From: Sternotherus odoratus
Lineage: Eukaryota; Chordata; Testudines; Kinosternidae
DNA: 64,000 nucleotides
Direction: 5' to 3'
NCBI GenBank assembly: GCA_032164245.1
Contig: JAVMKO010000005.1
Location: forward strand, 42,746,133 to 42,810,132
A program made the translations under genes and the position numbers. Below are positions 23,493 to 33,882 of this stretch, one piece after another. The notes beneath the pieces were generated by a model, which saw nothing but the letters and a program-made list of their open reading frames with translations, was not told the DNA's origin and did not search any database. Numbering within the stretch: the first letter of the stretch is position 1; every line of letters begins with the position of its first letter.

Positions 23493-23653
23493 GATGAGGG
23501 GCTCTCGGTTGATGTCGTGCAGATCCAGCGAGAGGATGTAGTCCTTGCTGCCCACGTACATGCGGTCATGGTCCTCATCCTTCAGCAGGATGCGGTAGTC
23601 TGTGGAGTTGAGCAGGAAGTTGAAGAAGTGAGCGGTGCCGGTGGACTTCAGCT
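23493..23653 (-). CDS. SEMA3F: Semaphorin-3F exon: start of sema domain
   Basis: This exon encodes the first strands of the sema beta-propeller of a secreted class 3 semaphorin, an axon and vessel guidance ligand acting through neuropilin-2/plexin-A receptors. On the minus strand the acceptor is cccacag and the donor is gtaagg. The exon has 161 nt: two bases complete a split Glu codon, then 53 codons follow, ending on Ile at a codon boundary. Visible features are the TGTAHFFNFLL stretch, an N-S-T glycosylation sequon, the very conserved LLKDEDHDRMYVGSKDY block and LDLHDINREP. From memory of human SEMA3F this corresponds to about residues 38-91 and differs only by conservative changes (Asn-Ser-Thr for Asn-Thr-Thr, Ile for Val). 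SEMA3B or SEMA3G are the alternatives, but the match to 3F is clearly best. The preceding exon with the signal peptide was not found. Confidence 0.94.
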
Positions 23654-24592
23654 CTGTGGGCAAACACAGACAGGGGGGTCAGGCTCCTCCCAGCAGGGGT
23701 CTGGGTGCAGCGGGACCCAAGAGAGCAATAACCCCCCCAGCTCGGAATCAGCCAGACAGACAGGGCCATGACACCCACCACAGCCTCAGCAATGCAAGGT
23801 GCAAACCCGCACAGCTTTGGGGTGCAATAGGACTGTGGTACACTTGCCAGGGTCTCCCCTGACAGGCTCTGAGCGTCTGACCTACAGGCCAGGGCCCTGC
23901 CAGGACCCCTCAGCTTCTGAGCCCCCAACCCACAGGCCAGGACCCCCAGCCTCTGAGCACTCCACTCACATGCCACGGGGTTGGGCTCGAGAGATTCACA
24001 GCTCAGCTACTGGGGCTAGACATCAGTGACCTGCCAACGTATCACCTCCCCATCTTCACTGGCAGCCAGCCATCTCTGCAACCCACACCCAGGAAGGCCC
24101 CCTTGGCAGAAGGGGCAGTGCCCTGCTCAGGCTGAGGTCCCGGAAGCCAGAGGGCCCTGCCCAGCCCCACAGCGCTGGATCCTGCAGATGCTGCGAGAGC
24201 AGCTTGCACCCACTGATTCCAGAGTGGGCAGGGGCCTGCCCGCTGACCAGCAAGGAATGGGGCCAAGTCAAGCTCCTGGCTCCTTAGAAGAGGGGCAGGC
24301 AGAGCCATGGCCTTGAGGTGTGCAGAGGGCAATGTGAGCTGCAGGGGCTGGGATCTCCAGCAGGGCCCATCTGAGTGTCCTTTCCCTGGCAGTGGCTGGC
24401 ACGCAGCAGCGGAACCAGATTGTGCAGTGGGGGGTGGGCAGCTGAGGCCCTGGCACCTGGCCTGAGGCATTTCCTGCAAATCCTTTTGGGAGTCTAGCCA
24501 TTGGAGAGCCCATCACGACAGGTTGGTGGCAGCTGGGTGCAGGGCCAGCACAGGTACCTGCTGAGCTGTGCCAGGATGTGGGCATGCAATGG
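23654..24592. other. Upstream intron, no recognised features
   Basis: This sequence lies upstream of the first identified coding exon. No signal-peptide exon ending in a Phe-Lys-G phase-1 junction was found here. Confidence 0.5.
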
Positions 24593-25000
24593 TGTAACGA
24601 TGCTGTTTCTGGCGAGACCCAACTGAGAGTGTCAAGTCAGGACAAATTGCTTCGAGCAGGGCAGTTACAGCCCAAAGCTGGGGTTTCTCCACCTCTAAGG
24701 CAAACCAAACCACCCAAACAGAGAAGACTGGTTTTACCCCACTGGCTAGCCACGAGTCACACAAGCAATTTCCTTAGACACTCCAGTTTCCCAGTATCAC
24801 CACCATCAGCCACTCGTTATGGGGACAAATGGTTATGAAAACCAACACCCCAGTAACTTCCACAACAAAAATGACATATGCATACAGACAGCATAATCAT
24901 AATTAGCAAACCATAACCTGGTCTTAGACACCTTATATGACCCCCCTTTAAATAAGATTTGGTGCCACTATAGGACCTTGGTTGCAACAATGATCTATAT

Positions 25001-25554
25001 CAGGGTTTTTCAACCTGGGGGTCGCGACCCCCCGGGGGGTCACCGAGCGCTCCCCGGGGGGTCGCGAGCTCCTGCCACCGCAACCCTGCCACCGGCGGGG
25101 ACGGGGGACCGGGGCGCTCCTGGTAGCCCGCCCGCGGCGGGGACGGGGGACCGGGGCGCACGCGGCAGCCCGCCCGCGGCGGGGATGGGGGACCGGGGCG
25201 CACGCGGCAGCCCGCCCGCGGCGGGGGTGGGGGACCGGGGAGCACGCGGCAGCCCGCCCGCGACGGGGATGGGGGACCGGGGCGCACGCGGCAGCCCGCC
25301 CGCGGCGGGGACGGGGGACTGGGGCGCACGCGGCAGCCCGCCCGCGGCGGGGATGGGGGACCGGGGCGCACGCGGCAGCCCGCACGCGGCGGGGATGGCG
25401 GACCGGGGCGCACAAGCGGTTTTTTTTTTTGGGTGGTAGGTTTTTTTTTGGGTTTGTTTTGTTTTGTAATTCGGCGGCTTTTCGGCGGAGGGGTTGCGCC
25501 GCGCCGCCGAATCACAAAAAGGAGTCGCGGTCTCAACTAGTTTGAGAACCGCTG
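25001..25554. mobile_element. Non-autonomous hAT-type element with 42-bp array
   Basis: The left end CAGGGTTTTTCAACC and right end CAGCGGTTCTCAAAC (reverse complement) form terminal inverted repeats. A perfect 8-bp duplication atctatat lies on each side (24993-25000 and 25555-25562). The interior is a CpG-dense 42-bp minisatellite. There is no transposase. Confidence 0.92.
25097..25417. repeat. 42-bp CpG-rich minisatellite inside hAT
   Basis: About 7.5 units start at 25097, 25139, 25181, 25223, 25265, 25307, 25349 and 25391. Each has a core ggggaccggggcgcacgcgg-like stretch. Because 42 is a multiple of 3, several reading frames on both strands stay open across the array, which produces spurious open frames of repeated 14-residue blocks. 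Confidence 0.92.
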
Positions 25555-25571
25555 ATCTATATGGTCCCACA

Positions 25572-25907
25572 GCTGCCAGTCAGTGAAGAGGGGCTGCAGG
25601 AAAAGGGGATTTTGTGCTTCCTGGGGAGCTGGTTCATAAGGAAGAGAGGACCGAGCATCAGGGTCCAAGCTGTGCCAGGCACCATCAGCAATTGCCTTTC
25701 CTCCCCGTGCTACCTCCCAGCCAGTGGGTATTTAAGACTGGCAGCCTGTGAGGGCAGGGACTCTCTTGCCATGTGTACGTTCAGTGCCTGGCACAGTGAG
25801 GCTCTGGGCTCTGAATAAAGTTCCGGCCCCTCATGCCAGAAAGCCAAGCAGTCAAATACTCTGGACAGCCCCGTGGAAATATAGAATATTATCATCCATC
25901 CACCCAG
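25572..25907. other. No recognised features
   Basis: This is plain sequence between the interrupted LTR and the tetranucleotide tract. Confidence 0.5.
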
Positions 25908-26090
25908 CCCTCAAGCATCTATCCATCCTCCTACCTCTCATGCATCATCCCTCCCTCCCTCCTTGTACATACACACTCATCCACCCACCCATCCATCCAT
26001 CCCTGTACATACACACCCATCCCTTCCTTTCTATACATACACAACCATCCATCCATCTCTGTACATACACACCCATCCATCCATCTGCCA
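25908..26090. repeat. (CATC)n with 'tgtacatacacac' higher-order unit
   Basis: Runs of catccatc alternate with tgtacatacacaccc blocks. The tract is a compound simple repeat. Confidence 0.85.
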
Positions 26091-27140
26091 GTGATGGCAG
26101 AGCTGTTGGGACAGTGGGGCAGGGCTGGATGGCACGGAGCACGGTGGCACAGTTTGGCAGAGCTGGGTGACATGATGGGGCAGGAGCTAGATGATACAGG
26201 GCTGGGTGGGGCAGGGCTGGGTGGCACAGCGAGAACTCATTGAAGAACCCCAGCTCAGGACACTTTCTGCAACAGGTGCCCCCCAGGGAGTGCAGGAGTG
26301 AGGAGGGGGGGAACGTTGAGAGCCCCTGGTTTGCCTCTGAACACCCCCTTTTCCCAGCACTGCCAAGGGCACAGCTATTTTTGCCACACTAATAGCCAAG
26401 CTGCTCGTACTGGGGGTGGTATGGGGGTTGCCCGACACCTGCCTCGCTGGATGCAAGGGTATCAGCTAGCTCCTGCCCAGGCTACTGGTACAGGAGTCCC
26501 CCAAAGTGAAGCTCTGTGCCCACTTTCCAGGTCAGCCAAGCCCCTAGGCCCCTCTGACTGGGCTTCTATGCCAGGCAGGCCCAGCCGGCCCCAGGTGCAC
26601 CATCAGCTGCGGCAGGATTTTGCCATTTGCCAGGAGCTGCTCCAACAACCTGCAAGGGAAACAAGCCCCAGAGCCTGGCACCAGGGTTACACCCACTGCT
26701 CGGGGACCAGAGCACCCACCTGCCCACTCCCTGTGGGCACCAGGGCTTCAAACTCTCAAACCAAGAAGGATGAGAAGAGACTGAGTGGTTGAAAGGAAAA
26801 GAGCCGACCTGGGTAGGTCTCTAATGCCCCCATGGAGTAGGTTTGTCTTGTTGTGGGAGCTTCTCATGGGCCCCACATGCAATGTTGTGAGCCGGTGAAC
26901 CAGGGGCGCGGGCGCTTTATATTCTAGGAAGGAAATAGTCTCCCTTGGGAAGTTATTTTTAGCCTGAGTGTGGGAGAAACGACTGAGAGTATAATGAGGG
27001 TCATGAATATTCACGTGCTAAATGAGGCAGACAGATGGAAGTCAAGAGTGCTACAGATGCTTTGGGCAAGAGCCAGGTTCTCATAAGCATAGTGTCACTG
27101 GCACTACAGCGGGACTCACTTTGGTTACATTATCTGTTCC
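26091..27140. other. No gene; short 'gggcagggctgg' repeats at left
   Basis: Degenerate tandem pieces (gggctgg-type) lie at 26110-26230. The rest is unassigned. Confidence 0.5.
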
Positions 27141-27290
27141 CCTGCCCATCCCTTCTTCCCATCCATCTGTCCGTCCATCCATGCCTCCCTCCATCTGTCT
27201 GTCCCTCTCTCTCTCCATCCATCCATCTATTCCTCCCTCCCTCACTCCGACCATCCATCCATCCAGTCAGCCAGCCATCCAGCAATTCAC
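27141..27290. repeat. (CCAT)n / (CTCC)n simple repeat
   Basis: Interrupted catccatc and ccctccctc runs make a pyrimidine-rich tract. Confidence 0.85.
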
Positions 27291-27705
27291 AGGTCTTTCC
27301 TCTCGTCCATCTCTCAAACTTCCCTACTTCTTTCCTTCCAGCCAGTCACCCCACCCCTCCTGCCAAGGCACACCCAGGAGGGAGCAGCAAGGAGGGAGCA
27401 GCTTACCAGAGTCCCAGGCCAGATTACATCCATGGGCCAAAAGCAACATCCCTGGACACTGAAATGATGCCACCTGGATCGTTGGCCAAGGACGCGGAGT
27501 GATGCCACCTCTCAGGGCATGTCCCAGGATGCCCATTAGGAGCCGGGCAGTGTGGGCAGCCTGCAGCTGGCTCCTCAGTACAAGGCTTCCATTCACCAAG
27601 GGCACCTGACGCTCCACAGGAGATGGGGGATTCCTCCCAGCAGTGCCCCATCAGCACTAACCAGGATGCCATTCATGTGAGCTCCCTGTCTCCAGCCCCA
27701 CTTTG

Positions 27706-27803
27706 CCCAGCAGGGGGCACTGTGGGGAGGGGGCAGAAACGCTGGCTGTGGGGAAGCTCCCAGCTACTCCAGTCCGAGCCGCTCCCAGTAGGGGGGGCTG
27801 TGA
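27706..27803 (+). promoter_or_regulatory. Two CTCF-like motifs in a 78-bp repeat
   Basis: cccagcagggggcactgtgg (27706-27725) and cccagtagggggggctgtga (27784-27803) fit the CTCF core CCANNAGGGGGCGCT with one or a few differences. They sit at the same position in two copies of a unit that also contains tggctgtgggg and gctcccagctactcc. Confidence 0.45.
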
Positions 27804-28516
27804 GGAAGAGGCAGGAGCCCTGGCTGTGGGGGAGCTCCCGGCTACTCTAATCCCTTCTGGCAGTGCCCCTCCAGTGCCAGCTGGAATTTGGGCACACAAG
27901 CATACCCTGGCAGTGCCCATAGCATGATAGGCAGAGTCGGTGCTGGACACTCAACCTGTGCCACAGGGACACTCTGCCACTGCTCAGTTCTGCCATGTCC
28001 CAGCCCTGATGCCCCCCACAAACCCGGCTCCGCCCACACCCTAAAAGAGCATGGGGCTCGTACAGGGTCTGGACATCAGTCCCCTTTATGCACTGATAAG
28101 CGTGCATCTTCTGCAAGGTCTTAGTATCCCAGCTCCTGGGACTGTTCTGGGTTGACCTCAGCTCCCATCTCAGCCAGATCTTTGCATCGCTCACTGAAAT
28201 CCCCCAGGTCCCCCCACTGGCCTCACGCAAGTGGGGAGGATGTCCCAAGAGTTTCGATTGAATCCCCTGCCTCCCAGCCAGGTCCGTTCTTCCCTGCAAA
28301 TACCGAATCCAGCAGCACACGCGCAGGCCTGTGACTAGGAGTGCACGTTGGATTTCTCCTCCCACCATTGCAATCCCAGCTCTGCTGGGTATGGCTGAAA
28401 TAACAAGTCCTTTCAAGGTCATCCAAGGATGTCCACGTGCAAGGGATGACTCCAAAGTCTCACCAGAAAGGGGAACTTTCTTTTGATAGAACTTCTCTAC
28501 TCCAGTCCCAGCCTCT

Positions 28517-28615
28517 CCCAGCAGGAGGTGCTGTGGCGTGGAGGGCAGGAGCACTGGCTGTGGGGGAGCTCCCAGCTACTCCAGTCCCAGTCTCTCTCAG
28601 CAGGGGGCGCTGTGA
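28517..28615 (+). promoter_or_regulatory. Two more CTCF-like motifs, same repeat
   Basis: cccagcaggaggtgctgtgg (28517-28536) and ctcagcagggggcgctgtga (28596-28615) are in the same orientation as the pair 800 bp to the left. The last is the best match to the CTCF core in the window. Confidence 0.5.
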
Positions 28616-30119
28616 GGAATGGGGCAGGAGATCTTTTAAGTGGTTGATGAATGCACCGACTATAGCTATATGGCTACACAGGCTGAGTTGTGAAAGGCAC
28701 AAGGGGGATGTAGGAGGGCAACGGGCTCCGGACCAGCCCTAAGGCCATTCACCCCAGCCTCCTTGGGAAATCCAGGCCGGGCCTGTGTCAAAGGATGTTA
28801 GACATGGGGCGCAGTGGGGGAGGGGAAGAAGGGGAGAGAGATTTGGGGAGGGTTTGGTGAGAGGGCGGGGAGGGGGAGGGCAAAGGTTTGGGGGGCTGGA
28901 GGGGGCAGTCAGTGGGCATGAGTCCCTGGGAATGGCCGGCATGTGGTGGTGGTGGGGAATAGATCCTTGCCCAGTCTAATCAGTCAGGGGCGGGCAAACG
29001 AGGCAGGAGAAGTTGGGAAGGTGTGGAGGAGTTGGGGAGCTGTGGTGAATAAAGAGGGGGCAGAGGGGAGTTGGGAAGGGGTAGGGGAGAGCTGAGAGGG
29101 GGCAGGGGAGCTGGGGGAGTTGGGAAGGGTGGGGGCAGGAGGGAGTTGGGAGGGGTAGGGGGTTAGGGAAGTTGGGAGTGGGTAGCAGAACCTGAGGAGA
29201 GCGACAAATCTGTACTGCAGGCTCTCCCCACCAGACTCCCAGTCCATCTCCATTCCAGGCCCAGGCCCAGCCGCACCTTGGTTGCCCCGTGCTAAGACTC
29301 TGGCTCTCCAGAGGCCCTCCCCACGCTGACTCCCCCCCCCCCCGCCCACTCCCGTGCTCTCGTGCACTACTTGGGAGCTGTAGGGAGCTGCCAGCTTGGC
29401 TGCCACACCGGGCCATGCCCAGGGGGAAGGGTGCAGGGAGGGCCGTGGCACAGGGCTGGCATTCTGCCCGCTGCGACATCCCAGCGCATCCCTTGCTGGG
29501 AGCAGATGCCTTTGCCTTCACTCTTCCAAAACAAACATCTGGCAGGGGATCTGGTGGGTGGCTCCCACATCTGGTTCCCAGCTGGGTTGAGCGATCGCCC
29601 AAGTAGGAGACGCGGGAAGGGGGGCCAGCGGCCTCAGCCAGCTCTGTTTATGTTGCATGGCGCTTGCTGCTGCAACATCCTCCCCAGCTGCTGCTACCCC
29701 ACAAGCGAACGGGGGGCCCGGCTGCCCCCTGCACGCTCCTGCCACGCCCCCTGCTCTCAACCCTGTCCACATTTGCCATTGTCCTAGCTGTGCCCCCCTC
29801 TTCCCCCCCCCCCCCCCCCCGGCACAGTCCCAGGGCTCTCAGCTCCATGGTGCGCCTGGGATATCCAGAGCCTGGCACGGCAGCACCTGACTGGCAGAGC
29901 CGCTCCCCAGAATTCAGTGCATGGCACAGGCTTGGGCAACGACATCCCATGAGGATCCACAGACCCACCAGGGCCAGGCAGCAGGGCAGAGCAGAGACTT
30001 CAGCACAACTAAAACCCCTGGGACCCGAAGACCAGGACAGTTCAATGCACATTGCAGCCTCTCGGAGCCACTCTGCCCACACCCCGTCTCTAGGAAGCGT
30101 GTCACCTGCCCAGCCTGTG
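28616..30119. other. G-rich purine tract, no gene
   Basis: 28800-29190 is a degenerate G/A-rich tandem region (ggggagttgggaaggg-like). A C-run lies at about 29806-29820. No supported gene is present. Confidence 0.6.
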
Positions 30120-30317
30120 TGTACACATGGGGGTGTGTGCCTCAGTGTGCGTGCATGTTTGCACGCATTCCCACCCTCTGCATGTAGCATGTTCCTAGCC
30201 TCAGTGAAGGTTCGTGTGTGTGCGTGCGTGTTCCAAGCCTCAGTGTGGGTGCATGCGTGCGCTCCCACCCTCTGTGTGTGTGTGTTCCCAGCCTGTGCGT
30301 GTGTCTGCATGTGTTCC

Positions 30318-30352
<35 letters not shown>
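30120..30352. repeat. GT-rich minisatellite ending in (TG)16
   Basis: Units with ttcccagcctcagtgtg and variable gtgtgcgtgc runs are followed by an uninterrupted (tg) run at 30321-30352. It can form Z-DNA in principle. Confidence 0.88.
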
Positions 30353-30355
<3 letters not shown>

Positions 30356-30686
30356 ATCCACTAGCACATCTCGTAAAACCATGGTGCACTAGTGTCGTAG
30401 GAGTTGGGACGTATTTGCTGGTACCATCCCTCCACCTTCCCCCTTCTGCCAACCCTACTACCCTGCACCCTTCCATAGCCCAGACAACACAGACTGTGCA
30501 AGACTCTAGTAAGGTTGGCCTATAAGACACTCTTGGTTTAGCCATCCCCTGAGAGGGGGTGTGGGACCCAGCTCCATAGCTGGACATAACAGACCAGACA
30601 CCCTCTGTTTCAAGAACTTCTGCATAGGCTGTGTCTGAAACCTGTTCTTGTGGTAGTGTTTGAGAGCACAGTCACTGTGCCCCAGT

Positions 30687-30784
30687 TGTGTGTGTGTGTG
30701 CACACACATGCACATATGTGAACCCTCACACATACGAATGCATGCACATGTGTGCACATGTGCAGACACACACACACACACGCA
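30687..30784. repeat. Interrupted (GT)/(CA) repeat
   Basis: A gtgtgtgtgtgcacacacat run and later cacacacacacgcacg runs form a short purine-pyrimidine alternating tract with inverted symmetry. Confidence 0.8.
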
Positions 30785-31515
30785 CGTGGGAAGTAAACCA
30801 CCCTGGGGACATATCAACTTTGCTCTTCCCCGAGCCACAGGAAAGGAAGGAAAGCAATTCTCCGGTGTGCTCCCAAATGACAGTGGGTATGGAAGTCTCA
30901 ATCAGTTGCTCACCGCCATCCTTGGCATCCAGCGAGCATGCCCGCTGCCTCGTCCTAGTGCACTGGCCCCCCTCTGTGACTGCCAAATCCAGGCTAGGCC
31001 ATGGGGAGTCCTGGACCCCCAGTCGGCGAGCTGAAGAGTGAGCAGGAACCACAGGGTCTGTCTGTGTCCCACAGCCATGAAAGGAATTCTCCTTTTTCCC
31101 TCTACAGCCTGGCTTTGGCCCTTCTCTGCCACAGGAGGTGCAGCAGGACCTGACCCACACTGTCACCCAGCTCCTGCTGAGGCCACTGAATGTACTAAGG
31201 CCAGGTCTGCAAAGGAGCTGGTTCCTAGGGTGGCTAGGCACCAGAATACCCTGAAAGGTCTGACGGTGGGATGGGGGACTAAGGTGAAGAATGAGCAGTT
31301 TGTTGAGTCCAGCCTGTTGTGCTCTGTGCAGCCAGCTCCACTCTCCCAGACATCCCACCTCAGTGGTGCCTGCCAGCCAGCCAGCCAAACTGGGAACTGC
31401 TCTCATGCCCCGTGGTGGGGCTGATCCCCAGGCAGTACAGGCAACAGGGTGCAGCTTACCAATTAACCCTTTCCGCAGCATTTCTGGCATAGAACAAACC
31501 CCCACACCAGGCCTG

Positions 31516-31521
<6 letters not shown>
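30785..31521. other. No recognised features
   Basis: This is unassigned sequence between the GT/CA and TA simple repeats. Confidence 0.5.

Positions 31522-31579
<58 letters not shown>
31522..31579. repeat. (TA)29 microsatellite
   Basis: An uninterrupted ta run adjoins the left end of the TIR element that follows. It may have grown from a TA target site. Confidence 0.95.
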
Positions 31580-31581
<2 letters not shown>

Positions 31582-33756
31582 ATATTTTCTGGCGTATAAG
31601 ACGACTTTTTAACCCCGGAAAATCTTCTCAAAATTCGGGGGTCGTCTTATACGCCGGGTATCATCTTATACGCCGGGTATCGTCTTATACGCCGGGTGCT
31701 GAAACCTCCGGAGAGGCGGCTGGCAGGGCTGGGCTGGCTCCGCGGGCGCCCGATACGCTCACAGGGAGAAGGGCTGGGGACGGGTATCCGCCGGGGGCAG
31801 CGTCGGCTCAGCGCGCTCGGGTCCATATGCCTGGGCTCGGATCGCTCCGGTGCCGGGGGCGGCGCCTGGAAGCGGCTGCAGAGCGGGTCTCCTGCCCGGC
31901 CCGGGGCTCCGGCGCACCGAGCCGGGAGCTGCCCGGGGAGATCTGGCGGGCTGGGCACGGCGCGCTCCGGTCCCGGGGCCCAGCACCGCGCTGTGAGCGG
32001 CCCGGCCCGGGGCTTTGGGGTTTTCTCCAGGGACACGGACGGGAGCGCCTGGCTGTGTGCCCCCCCCCTCAGCACCGCTCCCCCCGTCCCCCCTCACCGG
32101 CTCTCTGTGTCCCCCCCCCGTCCTCCCCCCTCCGCTCCCACTCAGCAAATCTCCCTGCCCCGGGCTTCACCTCGCCACGTCCCGCCCTCCGGCTCCCTCC
32201 CTCTGCTCCAGAGCCCCTACTCCTCGTTTTCCTTCTTCAGAACCTGAGCTCCCCCGTCACCAGACCCAACCCCCTCGGTTCCCCAGCCCACGCTCACCAG
32301 AACCCGTCACTCGAGTGCCGCCCGGGGCTTCCCCTTCTTCACGCCACAGTCTGTAGTTCCCCCATCCTCTGCCCCCCCTCCCGGGGTGCTCTCCCCTCCC
32401 CCAATACTCTGTGTCCTCTCATGGGATTCACCCCCCCCCCCACATCATCTGTGTTCCCCCCAGGACTCTGTCGCTCCTCCCCAACAGACCCTCTGTGTCC
32501 TCCCCTCCACCCAACCCTCTGTGCCCCTTCTTGGGGCTTCCCCCTCCACTTGACCCTCTGTGCCTCCCCCCCCCCCAACCTGATCCTCTGTGACTCCCCT
32601 AGGGCACTGTCCCCTCCCCCATACCCAATCCTCTGTGCATCTGTGCCTTCCCCTGGGACTCTTTCCTCCTCCCACCAGACCCTCTGCACCCCTCTTGGGG
32701 TGCTCTTCCCCCCCCCCGACTCTCCTTCCCACCCCAATCCTCTTCCCACCCCCCAGGCTCTCCTGTTCCCCTCACCGATCCTCTCTGCCAACCCCCTCCA
32801 CTCCACCCGGACTCTCCCTTCCCCCTCATCCGATTCTCTGTGTCATCCCCCTTCGCCCCACTCTGTGACTTCCTTGCGCTCTGCCCCCCCAACCCTTTTT
32901 GCCCCCCAGTGCACTTTCTCCCCCATCACCCAATCCTCTGTGCTCCCTCCATACCAGATCCTCTCCCCCCATGTTGCCCGTCACCAGGACCCCTTTCTCT
33001 AACTCCCCATGGCAGCTCTCCTGGTTCAAGTAGGCTTTCTGATCTGACATTGGTGTTACTGGTACTAGGGGAGTTTCAGGTGGCTGCTTAGCCTGTCCAG
33101 TATGTGTGGTGTGTGCAGCTCTGCAGAGTTACATACACTGGCACCTATGTTCTCAGCACTATTTGGTCTTGTCCTGTAATTAAGGGCTCCAGTCTGGGCT
33201 CAGAGAAATACAAGGTGTGCGTGTGCCATGTGTTTGCTAGACAGTGTGCGTGTGTGTTTGTACTCACTGCAGCAGCCTGTTGCTGCCTCTTTCTAAATAC
33301 ATCTACATGTCAGCCCCAGATTGGCTGTTTCTGCATCTGGACCCGATGATGTTTATCACTTAGTAACTATGGCTCTTAGGCACTGAATTGGAGGCGGCAG
33401 CCGAGGGGCGAGTTAGGGGAGGGGCACCCCCAGAGTGACTCCCTCATAGCCCTGGGGCACCCCCCAGTGCGACCACCCTTGGGGTGAGTTGGGGGGAGGT
33501 TTGAGTGGAGTGAGTGGGGTTGGGGCAGGGGATTTGAGATGTGGGGTGAGTTAGAGGGTTGTGGGGGTGGAGACTGGAGGTGGGGTGGGGCAGGGGATTT
33601 GGGGCCATGGACTGGAGTGAGTTAGGTGGAGATTTTTGGTGGGGTGATTTAGGAAGTGGAGGCTGGAGTTTTTTTAATTTTTATTTGGTGCGCGTTGGAA
33701 GAGGGCGTCTTATACGGCGAGTATATCCCAAACTCTATATTTTAACTGGAAAAGTG
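31580..33756. mobile_element. 2.2-kb TIR element with CGTATAAGACG ends
   Basis: The left end (ccatattttctggcgtataa, then gacgac) is mirrored near the right end by gcgtcttatacggcgag (33704-33720). The exact shared inverted core is cgtataagacg. Three 19-bp direct units cgtcttatacgccgggtat stand at 31643-31699. The interior is a CpG-rich block (31700-32060), a long C-rich degenerate array (32240-33000), a plain 360-bp segment (33000-33370) and a G-rich segment (33400-33660). No transposase is visible. The outermost right terminus seems cut off by the repeat starting about 33757. Confidence 0.7.
31643..31699. repeat. Three 19-bp subterminal direct repeats
   Basis: Units at 31643-31661, 31662-31680 and 31681-31699 differ by one to two bases. 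Each repeats the inverted form of the TIR core, as expected of transposase-binding sites. Confidence 0.85.
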
Positions 33757-33837
33757 GGTATTAGCCCATGAAAGCTAATGCTTCAATACTTTAGTTAGTC
33801 TTTAAGGTGCCACAGGACTCTTTGTTACCTGTGTAGG

Positions 33838-33838
<1 letters not shown>
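33757..33838 (+). repeat. Dispersed repeat 'gtctttaaggtgccacagga'
   Basis: The sequence agcccatgaaagctaatgct and the following gttagtctttaaggtgccac are a well-known interspersed turtle sequence (recalled). It abuts the TIR element and an (AG)n run. I do not assign a class. Confidence 0.55.

Positions 33839-33839
<1 letters not shown>

Positions 33840-33880
<41 letters not shown>
33840..33880. repeat. (AG)20 microsatellite
   Basis: A perfect ag run directly follows the dispersed repeat. Confidence 0.95.

Positions 33881-33882
<2 letters not shown>

Larger units (their letters stand above)
24593..25571 (-). mobile_element. Family A LTR, internally deleted, split by hAT
   Basis: Reading the minus strand, the sequence matches the 2332-3454 LTR at its start (tagatcattgttgcaacc) and in its last 350 bp up to cgttaca. 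The middle, including the TATA box, is missing. A complete hAT element occupies 25001-25554. I could not find a matching target duplication, so the outer boundary near 25571 is approximate. Confidence 0.65.

Noticed and set aside
24978..25536. Open frames of 153-178 codons on both strands
   Set aside because: They are made by the 42-bp array, whose length is a multiple of 3. Repeated blocks on both strands and position inside a hAT element make coding very unlikely.
25908..27290. Repeat arrays as CRISPR
   Set aside because: They are tetranucleotide microsatellites without unique spacers, and the genome is a vertebrate one.
30120..30352. Open frames across the TG repeat
   Set aside because: They encode only Cys-Val or Thr-His dipeptide runs from the (TG) repeat.
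31827..33002. 391-codon proline/serine-rich open frame
   Set aside because: It runs through C-rich degenerate tandem DNA inside a TIR element, has no domain, and similar frames are open beside it.
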